64,000 bases of DNA from Closterium sp. Naga37s-1 (Eukaryota > Streptophyta > Zygnematophyceae > Desmidiales > Closteriaceae), in contig CANJKZ010000010.1 of the NCBI GenBank assembly GCA_947471745.1, forward strand, positions 8,739,501-8,803,500, read 5' to 3'. Position numbers and translations under genes: made by a program. The notes under the pieces are model-generated. The model ran no database searches. It had not been told where the DNA came from and saw only the letters and a list, made by a program, of their open reading frames with translations. Within the stretch, counting starts at the first letter, position 1, and each line of letters opens with the position of its first letter. Shown here in pieces: positions 13,201-21,473 of this stretch.

Positions 13201-13322
13201 ACAGGTGCTTCATGCTTTATCTAGTCAAGCTGTGGAACGTGAATCTGATTCCGGGCGGCGTCATTCAGAAGTGCTTGCAAATAGTAGATTCCGCCGGCCA
13301 ACAGCACCCGCCCAAGTTGTGA
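1221..13322 (+). CDS. EMF2-like: PRC2 subunit, EMF2/VRN2/SUZ12 family (VEFS-box protein)
   Basis: Many-exon gene for the zinc-finger/VEFS-box subunit of Polycomb repressive complex 2, which in plants supports nuclear H3K27 methylation. Exons I can place: 1221-1442 (ends LPAYMKTMQLYTALQSHGT, like the EMF2 N-terminus), 2079-2185, about 2600-3450 (start uncertain), about 4354-4742, one ending 5356, 6150-6251, 7049-7168 and 8041-8094 (zinc finger CPIC...GLRNHLEASH), 8391-8432, about 8511-8669, 9027-9754, 10439-10493, 10817-10865, 11380-11463 (acidic ADSEDEWDEA), 11854-11933 (GIMHRWMAFVRRHR), 12608-12697 (ADRHVPWACEAF), 13205-13322 (FMLYLVKLWN, stop TGA). From 9027 to the stop every junction is GT-AG and phase-consistent. 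The joins around 2600-5300 and 8400-9027 are unresolved. Residues encoded by about 9027-9754 include a low-complexity acidic/Ala-rich insert. The order finger, acidic stretch, VEFS box is diagnostic. Nearly every part carries local exon duplications. Confidence 0.9.
1307..1372 (+). repeat. 18-bp coding minisatellite (GENGVA repeats)
   Basis: Four to five in-frame copies of an 18-bp unit encode GENGVA in the N-terminal exon of the PRC2 gene, just before the conserved LPAYMKTMQLY segment. The unit length is a multiple of three, so copy-number change would keep the frame. Confidence 0.85.
1383..1722 (+). repeat. Tandem triplication of the end of PRC2 exon 1
   Basis: Three copies of a ~121-127-bp unit start near 1383, 1504 and 1631. 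Each encodes LPAYMKTMQLY followed by LQ-(S/N)-HGT and keeps the GGTGAGCGTCGG donor. Copy 1 is continuous with the ATG exon; copies 2 and 3 lie in the following intron and could be alternative exons or decoys. Confidence 0.85.
1766..1805. repeat. Palindromic element, AGTCGACT core
   Basis: The core AGTCGACT at 1782-1789 is flanked by T and A runs, and lies within a longer interrupted inverted repeat (gatgagtc ... gactcatc). It belongs to the dispersed palindrome family of this window and lies in the first PRC2 intron. Confidence 0.7.
3330..3880 (+). repeat. Tandem copies of the PRC2 exon encoding PRRMVLPMDVSGG
   Basis: The exon end encoding ALPRRMVLPMDVSGG-(S/P)-SSVLLLVIR is present three times (donors near 3451, 3628 and 3751), with a fourth 3' fragment near 3850-3872. 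All full copies end in the same phase at a GTAAGTG or GTGAGTG donor, so each could splice to the exon at 4354. The segment corresponds to the EMF2 region with the LLPDMNRLALEAKSGS-like stretch. Confidence 0.8.
4799..5165 (+). repeat. Minisatellite plus ~155-bp direct duplication in a PRC2 intron
   Basis: About six copies of a ~19-bp unit (catcccatgcaccaccc) occupy 4803-4915. A ~90-bp block containing cccatcaggatcgaccagc is then present at about 4923-5012 and again at 5081-5165. A GAGTCGACTC palindrome lies between the two at 5025-5034. Confidence 0.75.
5357..5574. mobile_element. Palindromic CGAACATGTTCG-rich element, copy 1 (MITE-like)
   Basis: A dense array of GAACATGTTC, CGAACAC and GGTTCG motifs arranged as imperfect inverted repeats, bounded by gggatgagcac on the left and gctgagcaatac on the right. 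It begins exactly where the PRC2 exon ending at 5356 meets its GTAGGG donor. No coding capacity. The non-autonomous DNA-transposon assignment is inferred from structure. Confidence 0.55.
5834..6093. mobile_element. Palindromic CGAACATGTTCG-rich element, copy 2
   Basis: The second array includes a perfect 44-bp palindrome at 6025-6068 centred on GAACATGTTC and a hairpin with 14-bp arms (AATTGGCCGCGACC at 5834-5847, its complement at 5856-5869). The right end, tgctcatccatag, mirrors the gggatgagca start of copy 1, so both copies likely belong to one family. It lies in a PRC2 intron. Confidence 0.55.
6190..6735 (+). repeat. Five-fold tandem duplication of half an exon and half an intron
   Basis: The second half of the exon 6150-6251 (CQQRGVFL...RVLLPVQ) recurs four times in units starting at 6252, 6371, 6490 and 6613 (119-123 bp). 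Every unit begins with the GTGGGTTGACGCG donor side and ends with the exon side (CCCGTGCAG; CCCGCTCAG in the last), so all junctions fall at CAG/GT. Confidence 0.9.
6785..7168 (+). repeat. Duplicated zinc-finger exon of the PRC2 gene
   Basis: The segment encoding PCGDGTVLFHFWFGHGSQRK occurs at 6878-6962 (cut off before the cysteines) and in full at 7049-7168, where CPICRTACGTTK follows. Only the second copy has the first cysteine pair and a donor, so the first is probably a decoy or remnant. A CAG-CAC trinucleotide-like run at 6785-6830 precedes it. Confidence 0.8.
7235..7289. repeat. Nested double palindrome (GAGTCAACTC + GAGTCGACTC)
   Basis: Two palindromes, cores 7244-7253 and 7270-7279, are themselves arms of a larger inverted repeat: the left arm from gtgaattttgag pairs with the right arm ending ctcaaaattcac. 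It lies in the intron after the zinc-finger exon. Confidence 0.8.
7471..7735 (+). repeat. 24-bp minisatellite, about 11 copies
   Basis: Near-perfect tandem copies of ggtgcgtgcggtgtggtaag plus tat fill the intron between the two zinc-finger exons. The period is a multiple of three, so several frames stay open across it, but there is no sign that it is coding. Confidence 0.9.
8153..8162. repeat. Near-palindrome GAGTCAACTC
   Basis: TTTCGAGTCAACTCAAAA in a PRC2 intron differs from the perfect GAGTCGACTC type at one central base. AGGCGCCT (8218-8225) lies 55 bp downstream. Confidence 0.6.
8425..8507 (+). repeat. Triplicated exon/donor junction, ~27 bp
   Basis: The junction cctcagctg/gtaaccacatgcg of the exon 8391-8432 occurs three times in a row, giving three consecutive identical splice donors. 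Confidence 0.85.
9755..9943 (+). repeat. Three tandem 63-bp units, each starting GT and ending AG
   Basis: Units at 9755-9817, 9818-9880 and 9881-9943, with a fourth partial from 9944. Each starts GTGGGTTGCAC, ends TTTTATCAG and is centred on a 26-bp perfect palindrome with core GAGACGTCTC (9789-9798, 9852-9861, 9915-9924). The first GT is the phase-correct donor of the exon ending 9754. The 63-bp length keeps the frame open, so splicing at any unit boundary would also be frame-neutral. Confidence 0.9.
10591..10600. repeat. Variant palindrome GGGTCGACCC
   Basis: TTTTGGGTCGACCCAA resembles the GAGTCGACTC palindromes but has the outer A/T pair replaced by a matched G/C pair, so symmetry is kept. 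It lies in a PRC2 intron. Confidence 0.6.
11854..12366 (+). repeat. Tandemly duplicated VEFS-box exon
   Basis: The 80-nt exon encoding LLGEFEDVLGEEKGIMHRW and on to RRHR is present twice in full (11854-11933 and 12013-12092), each with a CAG acceptor and GTGAG donor in the same phase. Two 5'-truncated copies (12189-12229 and 12326-12366) follow from a 137-bp tandem duplication. Inclusion of both full copies together would break the frame (80 nt each), so they would have to be used alternatively. Confidence 0.9.
12534..12559. repeat. 26-bp perfect palindrome, GAGTCGACTC core
   Basis: Perfect dyad from 12534 to 12559 (CGATTTTTGAG and its complement), in the intron before the ADRHVPWACEAF exon. 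The same intron repeats its acceptor tract (cttctgtctctgattgtgc ... ctatcag) on both sides of the palindrome. Confidence 0.8.
12655..12806 (+). repeat. Duplicated 3' end and donor of a VEFS exon
   Basis: The sequence cacataaggacttcctctcc through ctcgcatgtaagtgcc (to about 12703) recurs at about 12763-12809 with gagttcc and tgagtgcc. It gives two donors in the same context; the first (GT 12698-12699) is phase-compatible with the last exon at 13205. Confidence 0.8.
12863..12872. repeat. Palindrome GAGGCGCCTC in TTTT/AAAA context
   Basis: CTTTTGAGGCGCCTCAAAAG is a perfect 20-bp dyad in the last PRC2 intron. An almost identical copy is at 13561-13570, between the PRC2 and MYB genes. Confidence 0.8.
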
Positions 13323-13734
13323 TGTGACACAGCAAGGCAGGGTATGAACTGTTTAACAGTTTTACTAGAAGACAAAACGCAGCTTCCACCAGTTTCCAGC
13401 TCGCAAGAGGAGAGGTGGTAACCTGTGCTGCGTTTTTGTATGTAGTTGTAACAGGTTCTTCTCATTCTATCCTTTCGACACAATACAAAAAGGTCCAGCC
13501 AGTGGCTTTACGACTTGTACAAGAGGCAATAGCCAGCAAGAAGAGGAGCTTGTGGCTTTTGAGGCGCCTCAAAAATGGGGTAGTACGCAGCAAGTAGCGG
13601 AGCTTCTGGCTGAATGCATCACAGCCAGCAGCAGCCCACCTGGCACAGCAGATCCTTCATCAAAAGGCTCTTGGCGCAACTCAAAAGTCACAGATAATAA
13701 TCCTTTTGGAGCTTCCAGGTGCCGTGGGCCATGG

Positions 13735-15759
13735 CTACTGGTGGCAGGTGGCTAGAGGGGATAAGCGGGTAGAGGGGGAGCTCTTGGCAGCTCGCAGCAC
13801 AGCCAGCAGGCAGTCCACCTGCTGCAGTAGACAGCTTACCTTCTCAGGGGACAGTTGACTGGTGCAGCTGGTGTTGTTGGTGGCACGGCTAGGTGACTTG
13901 TGAGTCGACTCAAACGTCACCAGGCAGTTCACCTGCTGCAGCAGACAGCTTACCTTTTCGGGGGGCACTTGACTCGCGCAGCTGGTGTCAGGGCTAAGTT
14001 GCTCCCCACCGCAGCTTCGCAGGGAACAAGTCTTTGCAATTTGTGCCATGGGAACCAACTGCTCATCATCATCATCAGTAGCACCGTTGATTTCCTCTGG
14101 CAGCTTGTCTGGCAGCAGATCCACGCCCTCCATTACATCTGCCCAGTCTGGGTCATAGTCACACCCGCCATTGTCACGCCTGGCATTGTCATACTCCTTG
14201 TCACCCGACACAGCATCAAGGCCACGCTTCTCACCCTCCTCAGGCAGCTCTATCTCATTCTCCTCGTTACAAGCACACTCCTCACACTCACACTCCTCAT
14301 GCTCGCTCTCTACCGTACCCGCTCTATTTGCCGAAACCTCCCCAACTACACTTCCCACTGGCTGCACCGCTTCCAACCCCTCTTTACCCAACCGACCTAC
14401 ATCACACTGGTTTTGTGCTGCCTCAAGACCAAACCCCTCTACACCCATCGCAACCGCAGTACAGTGGTCCTCCTCATCGCTCACTACTTGGCACGTGAAG
14501 CCTAACGTTGGAACTTCAAAGGGCATATCAGCGAGTGGAAGGTCGAGCGTGGTTGGTAGAAGTTCAACGCTGGAAGGTGGAAGGGTGAGGTCGGATGGAG
14601 AGTGGTGAAGTTCGGCCGGAGAGGGGCGGAGGTCGGTTGGGGAGTGTCTGAAGTCGGTTGGGGAGTGTCTGAAGTCGGTTGGGGAGTGTCTGAAGTCGGT
14701 TGGGGAGTGTCTGAAGTCGGTTGGGGAGTGTCTGAAGTCGGTTGGGGAGTGTCTGAAGTCGGATGGGGACAGGCCAAGGTCAGCCTCGAGCTCAGTGATT
14801 AAATAGCGCTGGCTGTGCCTGCGTTGCACTTGCAGCTCATGCTGCTCATGCTGCTTCTGCTGCACTTGTTGCTGCACTTGCTGCGGTGGCGGCTGCACTT
14901 TCGGCTCCAGCTGCTCCGCTTGCTCTTCGGCTTGCTGCTGATGCCAATGGTTATCATAATGGTAGTCCCTATGTTCCCTATTCTCTTGATACAAGTCTTC
15001 CTGTCTGCTAACAAACTCAGAGGAAGGTTGTCGGAAGGCAGGTGGCGGAGCAAGGGGAGGAGCAGAGGGGGGCGCGGATTGGGAAGGCATGAGGGGATGG
15101 AGGAGGGCGAGAAGGGAAGCCAAATCAGGCGAAGGGGGTTGTGCTGGGGCATGAGGAGAAGCGGGTGGAGTGGCGTGTGGAGAGCCAATGGGGGGCATAG
15201 CGGATGGGGTTGGAGAGGAGCAGTGGACAGGAGAGGGAGGCGAGGAGCAGGTAGCAATGGCATTAGTGTTGCCAGCAGCAGCAGCAGCAGCAGCAGCCGT
15301 GGAAGGAGGGACAGCCAGGGGAAGCTTGGACATAGAAGCGCTGTCGAGAGGGCGATCGGATTTCGTGAGGATGCGGGAGAGGAGGAGCGCGAGAGTCATG
15401 ATAGCTGACGACGACGATTCCTTTGCAGCATCTTCCTTCCTCCTCCTCCTCCTGCTCGTCTTCTTTCCCTTCCATGCGCTCTTACCTTCACCCTCCCAGC
15501 CTCCCTCTTGCCCCTCCTCCCACCCTCTTCTCAGCCCGCCCTTCTGTTCCTCCACCCGCCTGGATTCCTCCAACCGTCCTCTGACCATCTCTTGCATTGC
15601 ACTTGAGCCAGTCTCGAGCTCCTCAAAGCTGCTGGGAAACCTATACGCGTTATTGACAGCCTCCTGGTCACGGCCACTGCCGTCGCCTATCCCCAATGCG
15701 CGTTCAAACGAGTCCCATATTTGTGGTGCGCTCGAGCTGGCTAGCAGCGTCACCAGCGA

Positions 15760-15790
<31 letters not shown>

Positions 15791-17227
15791 GCCTCTTCCT
15801 TTGGTTTCCACCACTCCTCACAATCACCTTCATCTTGAGGGCTTTGAATCACTTCAACGGCAGGAGCATATGCAGACCCACTCTCCAGCTTTTGAGACCC
15901 ATGGCTCCTCTCCATCTTCCTCCTCTTAGCTTCTCTTCTCTCCTGCAGTAGCTGAAGACCTTTTCCGTCCGTTTCAGCTGCTGCAGCTGCAGCATTGTAC
16001 CCATTAGAAGCAGCAACAGCAACACCACCGCCAGTCCCAGCAGCCACTCCTTTCTGTCTAAGTGTGGAGTTCCAATGGTCCTCAACCCCAATGTCCTCTT
16101 TCCTACGTGCCTCGCAAATCGCCCCACCACCCAGCCGTTTCCGTCTAAGGGTGGAGCTCCAGTGGTCCGTAATCGCGTTGACCTCTTCCTTGCACGCCTC
16201 AGCAGCAGCACCGCCAGTCCCACCACCCACCCGTTTCCGTCTAAGCGTCGAGTTCCAGTGGTTCTTAATCGCGTTGTCCGTGCGCCCAGGGAGGTACCTC
16301 GCGACCAGTTCAGTAGCACCACCATCAGCAGCACCAGCAGGCTCGCCACCCAGCCGTTTCCGTCTAAGAGTGGAGTTCCAGTGGTTCTTAATCGCGTTGT
16401 CCGTGCGCCCAGGCAGATACCTCGCGATCCGCGCCCACTTATTCCCGTGCCGCGCGTGCGCCTCCGCTAGAATCACATCCTCCTCTTCGCTAAAAGCACC
16501 GCGCTTCACAGTTGGGTCCAGCTGGTTGCACCACCGCAGCCGGCAGCTCTTGGCGCTCCTTCCCGGAACCTTCTCCGCGACCTTGTTCCAGTGCCGCCCG
16601 CCTAGCTTCCGCACCATCCGCAGCAAGATCTGGTCCTCCTGTTGTTGTGGGGGGACCGAATCGGGAGTGGGGGGACGGAATATTTGGATAAACTCTAGAG
16701 CCGCTTGTCAACGGCTGGCGCCCAGCTTCCGCACCATCCGCAGCAAGATCTGGTCCTCCTGTTGTTGTGGGGGGAAGGGGGGAGAGAAGGAGCGGACACG
16801 GAGTGTAGGAAACATGGGGCCAGCCATTGACTTTATAGCAGTGGCAGCGTGTCAATGGGTGCCCAGTGCGCGCCTAGCTTCGACACCACACGCCGCAAGA
16901 TTGCGTCCTCCTGTTGTTGGGGTAACGAGTAAGGAGTGGGGGAAAGGGAAGAAAGAGGGAAGGGGAGAGTGAGAAAGGGGAACTGAAGCGTTTAGTTGTG
17001 ATAAAGGGGTGCCTTGAAGATTGCCTGTTGATCAGTGAAAGCGTTTAGTTGCGGGAACGCACCTCGGGCGTCCAAGATCCGCGGGCTGAGTCCAGAAAAT
17101 CGTCCGCGGCGTCAAGCTGCTCCGCCGCTGCTGGAAATGTTGCTGCTGCTGCTGCCGCTGCTGCTACTGGAGATACTGCGGCTAATGCTGCAGCAGCAGC
17201 TGTCTGCGCTGGCTGGCTCGTGGCCAT
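13735..17227 (-). CDS. R2R3-MYB transcription factor with internal R3 duplications
   Basis: Two exons, complement(13735..16638) and complement(17063..17227), giving 1022 aa; the junction is GT-AG in phase 0. Exon 1 ends RGSWTPE and exon 2 opens [19 protein letters not shown], which together rebuild R2 (W-W-W spacing, then [15 protein letters not shown]). R3 follows ([10 protein letters not shown] ... [35 protein letters not shown] end), resembling the plant MYB44/subgroup 22 class. The R3 helix 3 region is then repeated: one near-perfect copy ([16 protein letters not shown]) and two decayed ones ([26 protein letters not shown]). The C-terminal part has polyQ, an 8-aa DFRHSPTD repeat array and duplicated [12 protein letters not shown] segments. 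It converges on the PRC2 gene. The long single exon could hide introns, but it is open throughout. Confidence 0.88.
13902..13911. repeat. Palindrome GAGTCGACTC inside MYB coding sequence
   Basis: The palindrome is read in frame on the minus strand as part of [10 protein letters not shown], in one of two otherwise similar [12 protein letters not shown] repeats. The other repeat (about 13800-13860) lacks it, so it appears to be an insertion into one copy. Confidence 0.65.
14620..14770 (-). repeat. 24-bp coding repeats (DFRHSPT units) in the MYB gene
   Basis: Six to seven tandem 24-bp units in frame encode repeated DFRHSPT with variants DLRPSPAE and ELHHSPSD at one end. They look like a Ser/Pro-rich, probably disordered, linker. 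Confidence 0.85.
16640..16925 (-). repeat. Duplicated 5' parts of MYB exon 2
   Basis: The acceptor and first codons of exon 2 (acaacaacag / [13 protein letters not shown]) occur again upstream in the intron near 16720-16763 and, more diverged ([14 protein letters not shown]), near 16865-16920. Both extra copies lose the motif after KLGA, so they are probably decoy exons left by tandem duplication. Confidence 0.75.
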
Positions 17228-18601
17228 GATAGCTGCGACCGCCGCTAGACACCGAATCTGTGGCTACAAACGTTCCATTTTGGACTAGTAGTGCGTTCGG
17301 CGGGTCAGTAGGACAAGCCCGGTACAACGAGGTCGAGCCTATTATTTCGAAGGCAAAATTCGTTCGGATCACTGGCTACTAATGATCAACAGGGTAGCAA
17401 TCCGCGATATCTGTGGGCAGTCCAGTGTCGATGCTTCCCGGTACGATATAGACAGAATACTCAGAAATTAATATAATATACGAAATTGTTAAAGAAGTCC
17501 TCAAAGCCCGCTGAGGTCGCTTGTGTTTTTTAGTCGACTCAAAATCAGATAGGCATTCGCCACCGTACAGTGCATTCGAGAAGCTATCACATCCTCTAAA
17601 TAGTCAATGGGAGCAGCCGAAGAAATTTAGACAACGAATACGTGGCAATCGTCTACACGTAACGGCGTGAGGTCGCGTCGCCTCGCCCAGTCGCAAGTTG
17701 CGACCTAAGACTCGTGGGCAGGTCGCAGGGTGAAAAACTGGATCACCGGGACAAACTGAATAAGAGGAAGAACGTTCGGCGTGAGTTTGTCTGTTACCGG
17801 ATGTTTCAAGGGAAACGTTCGGAATTCCGTCTGTCGGACGCTAAGGAGAACGGCAGTGACACGGATGAGTAGAACCCGTGAAGGAGCAAGCATACGTGGT
17901 AGCTAGGATAGGATAGGATAGGGCAGGAGGAGGCAAAGAAACCGCAGCAACATGCGTCGTGCTGCAAGCATGGTGGAGAGCTCATGGGATTCAATGGGGG
18001 CGATTTGGAAGAAGTGCGAAGCGGAGCGAAGCGATTAGTGGTGTGTGATGTGAAATGTGATCGATTGGGTCGGCTGGAGTGACACCAGCTCGTTTGCTCC
18101 GTCGCGTTGCATGTGGACAACGCGATCGAGGCGCACCACAAATGCTTTCTCTTCCAGATATGTTTCGTCAATGATCGAATTGACAATATGCTTCGCAGAT
18201 GCTTCCAGATGACGAGATCGACGGTCATAATGTGGCGACATCACGTCGCGAGCGATCTCGCTGAATTACCAGAGGCCAACATTGGGCGTCAGGTTGTGGG
18301 CATGTGGTGGGGGTGTGGCTGCCAGCTGAGGCCAGAGGTGGTGAGTGCAAAGGAGTTCTGTACGGTACATTGTGATATCGTTCTTTCGAAGTCGTTCCAG
18401 CTGAGAAAAGAGTATGTTTTAAACTCTTCACTATAAAAACCCACTAGTGAATCCTGATACAGCTGTCACCAAAGCCAAACAAAAGCATACTAATGTACAT
18501 ATTATTGCACTCAACCGCCCCTCATAAGAGGAGAAAATACATGCAAACGCATGCACAGCTTACAGCCCAAGACCGCTCGTCTGTAGACTGCACTCCCCAA
18601 C
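17228..18601. other. Intergenic, MYB to zinc-finger gene A
   Basis: No gene recognised. It should hold the MYB promoter on the right-hand side of 17227. A degenerate palindrome (AGTCGACT, 17532-17539, in T/A runs) is the last clear member of that family in the window. Confidence 0.4.
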
Positions 18602-21473
18602 CTAGGGCTCCTCATTATCTGACGGAGCAAAATTCAAGTCAAACTCCAAAACGCGCGAGCGAGTTGGAGTGGTGTGTGTAGTTCCATGATTGTAGTTCTG
18701 AATCTGTACAATTGGAGGCCACGACCTTGCAACCTCCCTTGTTGCGGGAACGCCGCTCACATCATTCAAAACATGCTGCTGGTGTGGAACAGGATCAGGA
18801 GAATTTTCACTCTCAGCCTCATGCTGCTGAGTCACATTATCCAAAGGGGGCGATGCAGGAGGCGAAAACAGCAGGGCTGGTCCTGAACACTTTTTCTTCT
18901 CATGCTGCTGCTGCTGCCGCTGCTGGTGGGCAGAAGTGAAACAAAGCTCATTTTCACGCGGCTGTGAGAGAGGGTCTACCAGAGGTGAGGCAGGAGGCAG
19001 CAGGACACGGTCCGGCAGCATGGTGAATCGATGGTGAAACACCTTTCGATCCAACGGTAGCTGCTGCTGCTGCTGTTGATGCTGCTGCTGCTGATGCTGC
19101 TGATGCTGCTTTCGCTGATGCTGCTGCTGATGCTGCTGCTTCTGCTGATGCTGCTGATGCTGCTGAGATTGCATGCCTGCTTCAAAAGGCAGCAGCTGCT
19201 GCTGATCGCCCTTCCAAGGGATATCAACTGCCTTTCTGTTAAGATTAGGAGATTATGCAGTACTTAGGTTTAGGAGAGGTTTAGCAAAGAGAATCATGGA
19301 GGGAGAAGTTTGGCCAAAAGAGGAGTTTCAATATGGAATGAATACAAGATATAGGAATGGGCAAAAGGGAGGGTACACCACCAGCAGTTGATGCTAATAC
19401 CTAATCTAGTACACTAGCTAGCTGTAGGCAGTTATAAGATATGCAATATAATTCAACACTTTCCCATTGACGAGGCGCTCCATTTCTCCTGGCCAGGAGC
19501 ATCTGCAGCACATTCAGCAATGCCAGAATTCTCCGGTGCTGCTTTCTGCAGATCACACAGGCTTTCTGCGACCTCGTGAGTATCGGCCTCCGCCTTTGCT
19601 TTGTCCATTAGCTTCAGCCTCTCCTCTGCGAATCAGAGACAATCACATCAAAAATCCAGAATTTGCACCGACACTCTCAACAGGGCATGCGATAGGAATT
19701 GCTGTGAGCTAGAGCTGAAGCAGCAGCTAGAATACCTCGCCTATGCCTCGACATATGTCCGCCCAGAGACTGAGGCAGGGAGAACGTCCTCCCACACTCC
19801 TTGCACTCATATGTGGACGGCAATCTGGGTCCCGCTGCCTGTAGCTTCCGGAGCTCATCCTCCAGAGAAAAAAACGAACGAGCCGGATCCACGCAAGTGG
19901 AAGGCGCCTCATTGACGGGAGGCTTGAAGCCCGCGAGGCCCGATGACACCAGGTGGCTCGATAGTTGCATTTTGGTAATTAGTTGCATGTGGCTGGATGA
20001 TTGCATGTAGCCGGATGATTGGATAGGGAGATTTCCAGTGGGGAGGCCGGTATGGCTCAAAGGTGGTACATTCCCAGGAAACTGGTCACTGTGGCTGGAA
20101 TACACTGGAAGGTTCCTTGTAAAAAGGTCCATACGCCCAGAAGTTTCCGCAGGTAGGTTCCTGATGATAGGGTCAATCAGGCTGGAAGACTGCACCGGAA
20201 AGTTCCTGGTAAAAGGGTCCACGTGCCTGGGTGACTGCACAAGAAGGTTCCTGGAAAAAAGGTCTGCGAGACCAGAAGATCGCCCAGAAAGATTTCTGGT
20301 GAACGCGTCGGTAACACCGGATGACTGCAAAGAAAGCTTCCTGGAAAAGGGGTCCGTATGGCTGGATAGGCCAGGAGGATTTCTGGTAAAGGGGCCCATG
20401 TGACTGGAAGCTTGCACAGGAAGGTCTCTGGTAAAAGGGTCCCCATGGCCAGACGATTGCACAGGAAGATTCCTTGAAACGGGGTCCGTATGGCTGGAAG
20501 ATTGCACTGAAAATCCCCCACACAGTCGATTCAGATAGCTGGACGATTGATCCTGGGTAAAACGATCCATAGGACTGGTGCCTCGCGCGAGAAGGGGAAG
20601 CGAATTTAAAGAGCTTCGTTCAGGCACAGGAAGCTGGGACGAAGAGGAGAGATGAGCAGCCGTTGCATGAGAGGAGCTGGGAAATAAGGAGGGAGGGAAA
20701 GAGGCGAGCGCAGTTGGAGGGGGGCCGAGGGGGTCGAATGGATGTTCTGAGGCTGCAGAAAGGCGTGCTTTATGGATGATGGCTTGCACCGCTCCTGCAC
20801 GGGCGAATCGTTGTGAAAGCATAGAAAGAAGGACAGAAAGAGTTGCATTAGAGATAAGAAAGCACGCAGACATGCAGAAAGCGGATTCTTAAAAGGGATT
20901 CGCGGACAGACTGAAAGCATGCAAAATTTGCAATCTTCCGCATTTCTGTTGGCCCTCAAGGGGAGTAGACCAAGAGGTACAGAAGCAGTCACCTGTGAAA
21001 GAGGCCGACGGGGAGGGAAGAAGCTTCCCCGCGATCAGGCGAGCAGCAAGAGCCTCGTCATCATCGCTAGCAGCCGCCGCCTTGATCTCCCCCTTGCTCA
21101 GCAGCGGATCTCCGCGCGACCTCTTCCGCTTCCGCCCCCCGCTGGACTCGCGCTGGCCTTCAGAAGGCCTCCGCCTCAATGCTCCGAGCTCCAACGCAGA
21201 AGGGGAGGGACCGCTATGTCCCGCCGCAATTGCACGTGAATCTTGACTCAGAAAATGAGGATTTCCCCTTGTGTCCTGAGTCGAGACGTTGGTTGCAGTA
21301 GTAGCTCGCGATAGGACCTGCGCGTTCCATCGAGGCTCCTCTTGCCCATACCTCTCAAGAGGGCTATTCCCCCTCGAATAACTCTCAAGAGGACTATGCC
21401 TCCTCTCAATTTGGCCATACCTCTCCAACCCTCCACGAGCAGGGCCCGTCGCCCCTGACCGTCCCTGATCCAT
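18602..21473 (-). CDS. Single C2H2 zinc-finger protein with EAR motif, paralogue A
   Basis: Four exons with consistent phases: complement(18602..19235, 19460..19625, 19736..20794, 20993..21473), 779 aa. The ATG at 21473 (MDQGRSG) matches the MDQ start of paralogue C. Exon 1 ends with a basic, NLS-like RKRKRSRGDPLLSKGEIKAA block. Exon 2 holds about ten 17-aa repeats (variants of FTRNLPVQSSGH.DP) and one plant-type finger, CKECGRTFSLPQSLGGHMSRH. The intron right after RHRRG is shared by all five paralogues. Exon 3 is charged (EERLKLMDKAKAEA); exon 4 has a Gln/His tract and ends LEFDLNFAPSDNEEP, an EAR-type repression motif (DLNxxP). Likely a nuclear DNA-binding repressor; the target is unknown. 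Confidence 0.85.

Noticed and set aside
14620..14770. CRISPR-like array
   Set aside because: Units are contiguous in-frame codon repeats without spacers, in a nuclear coding gene.
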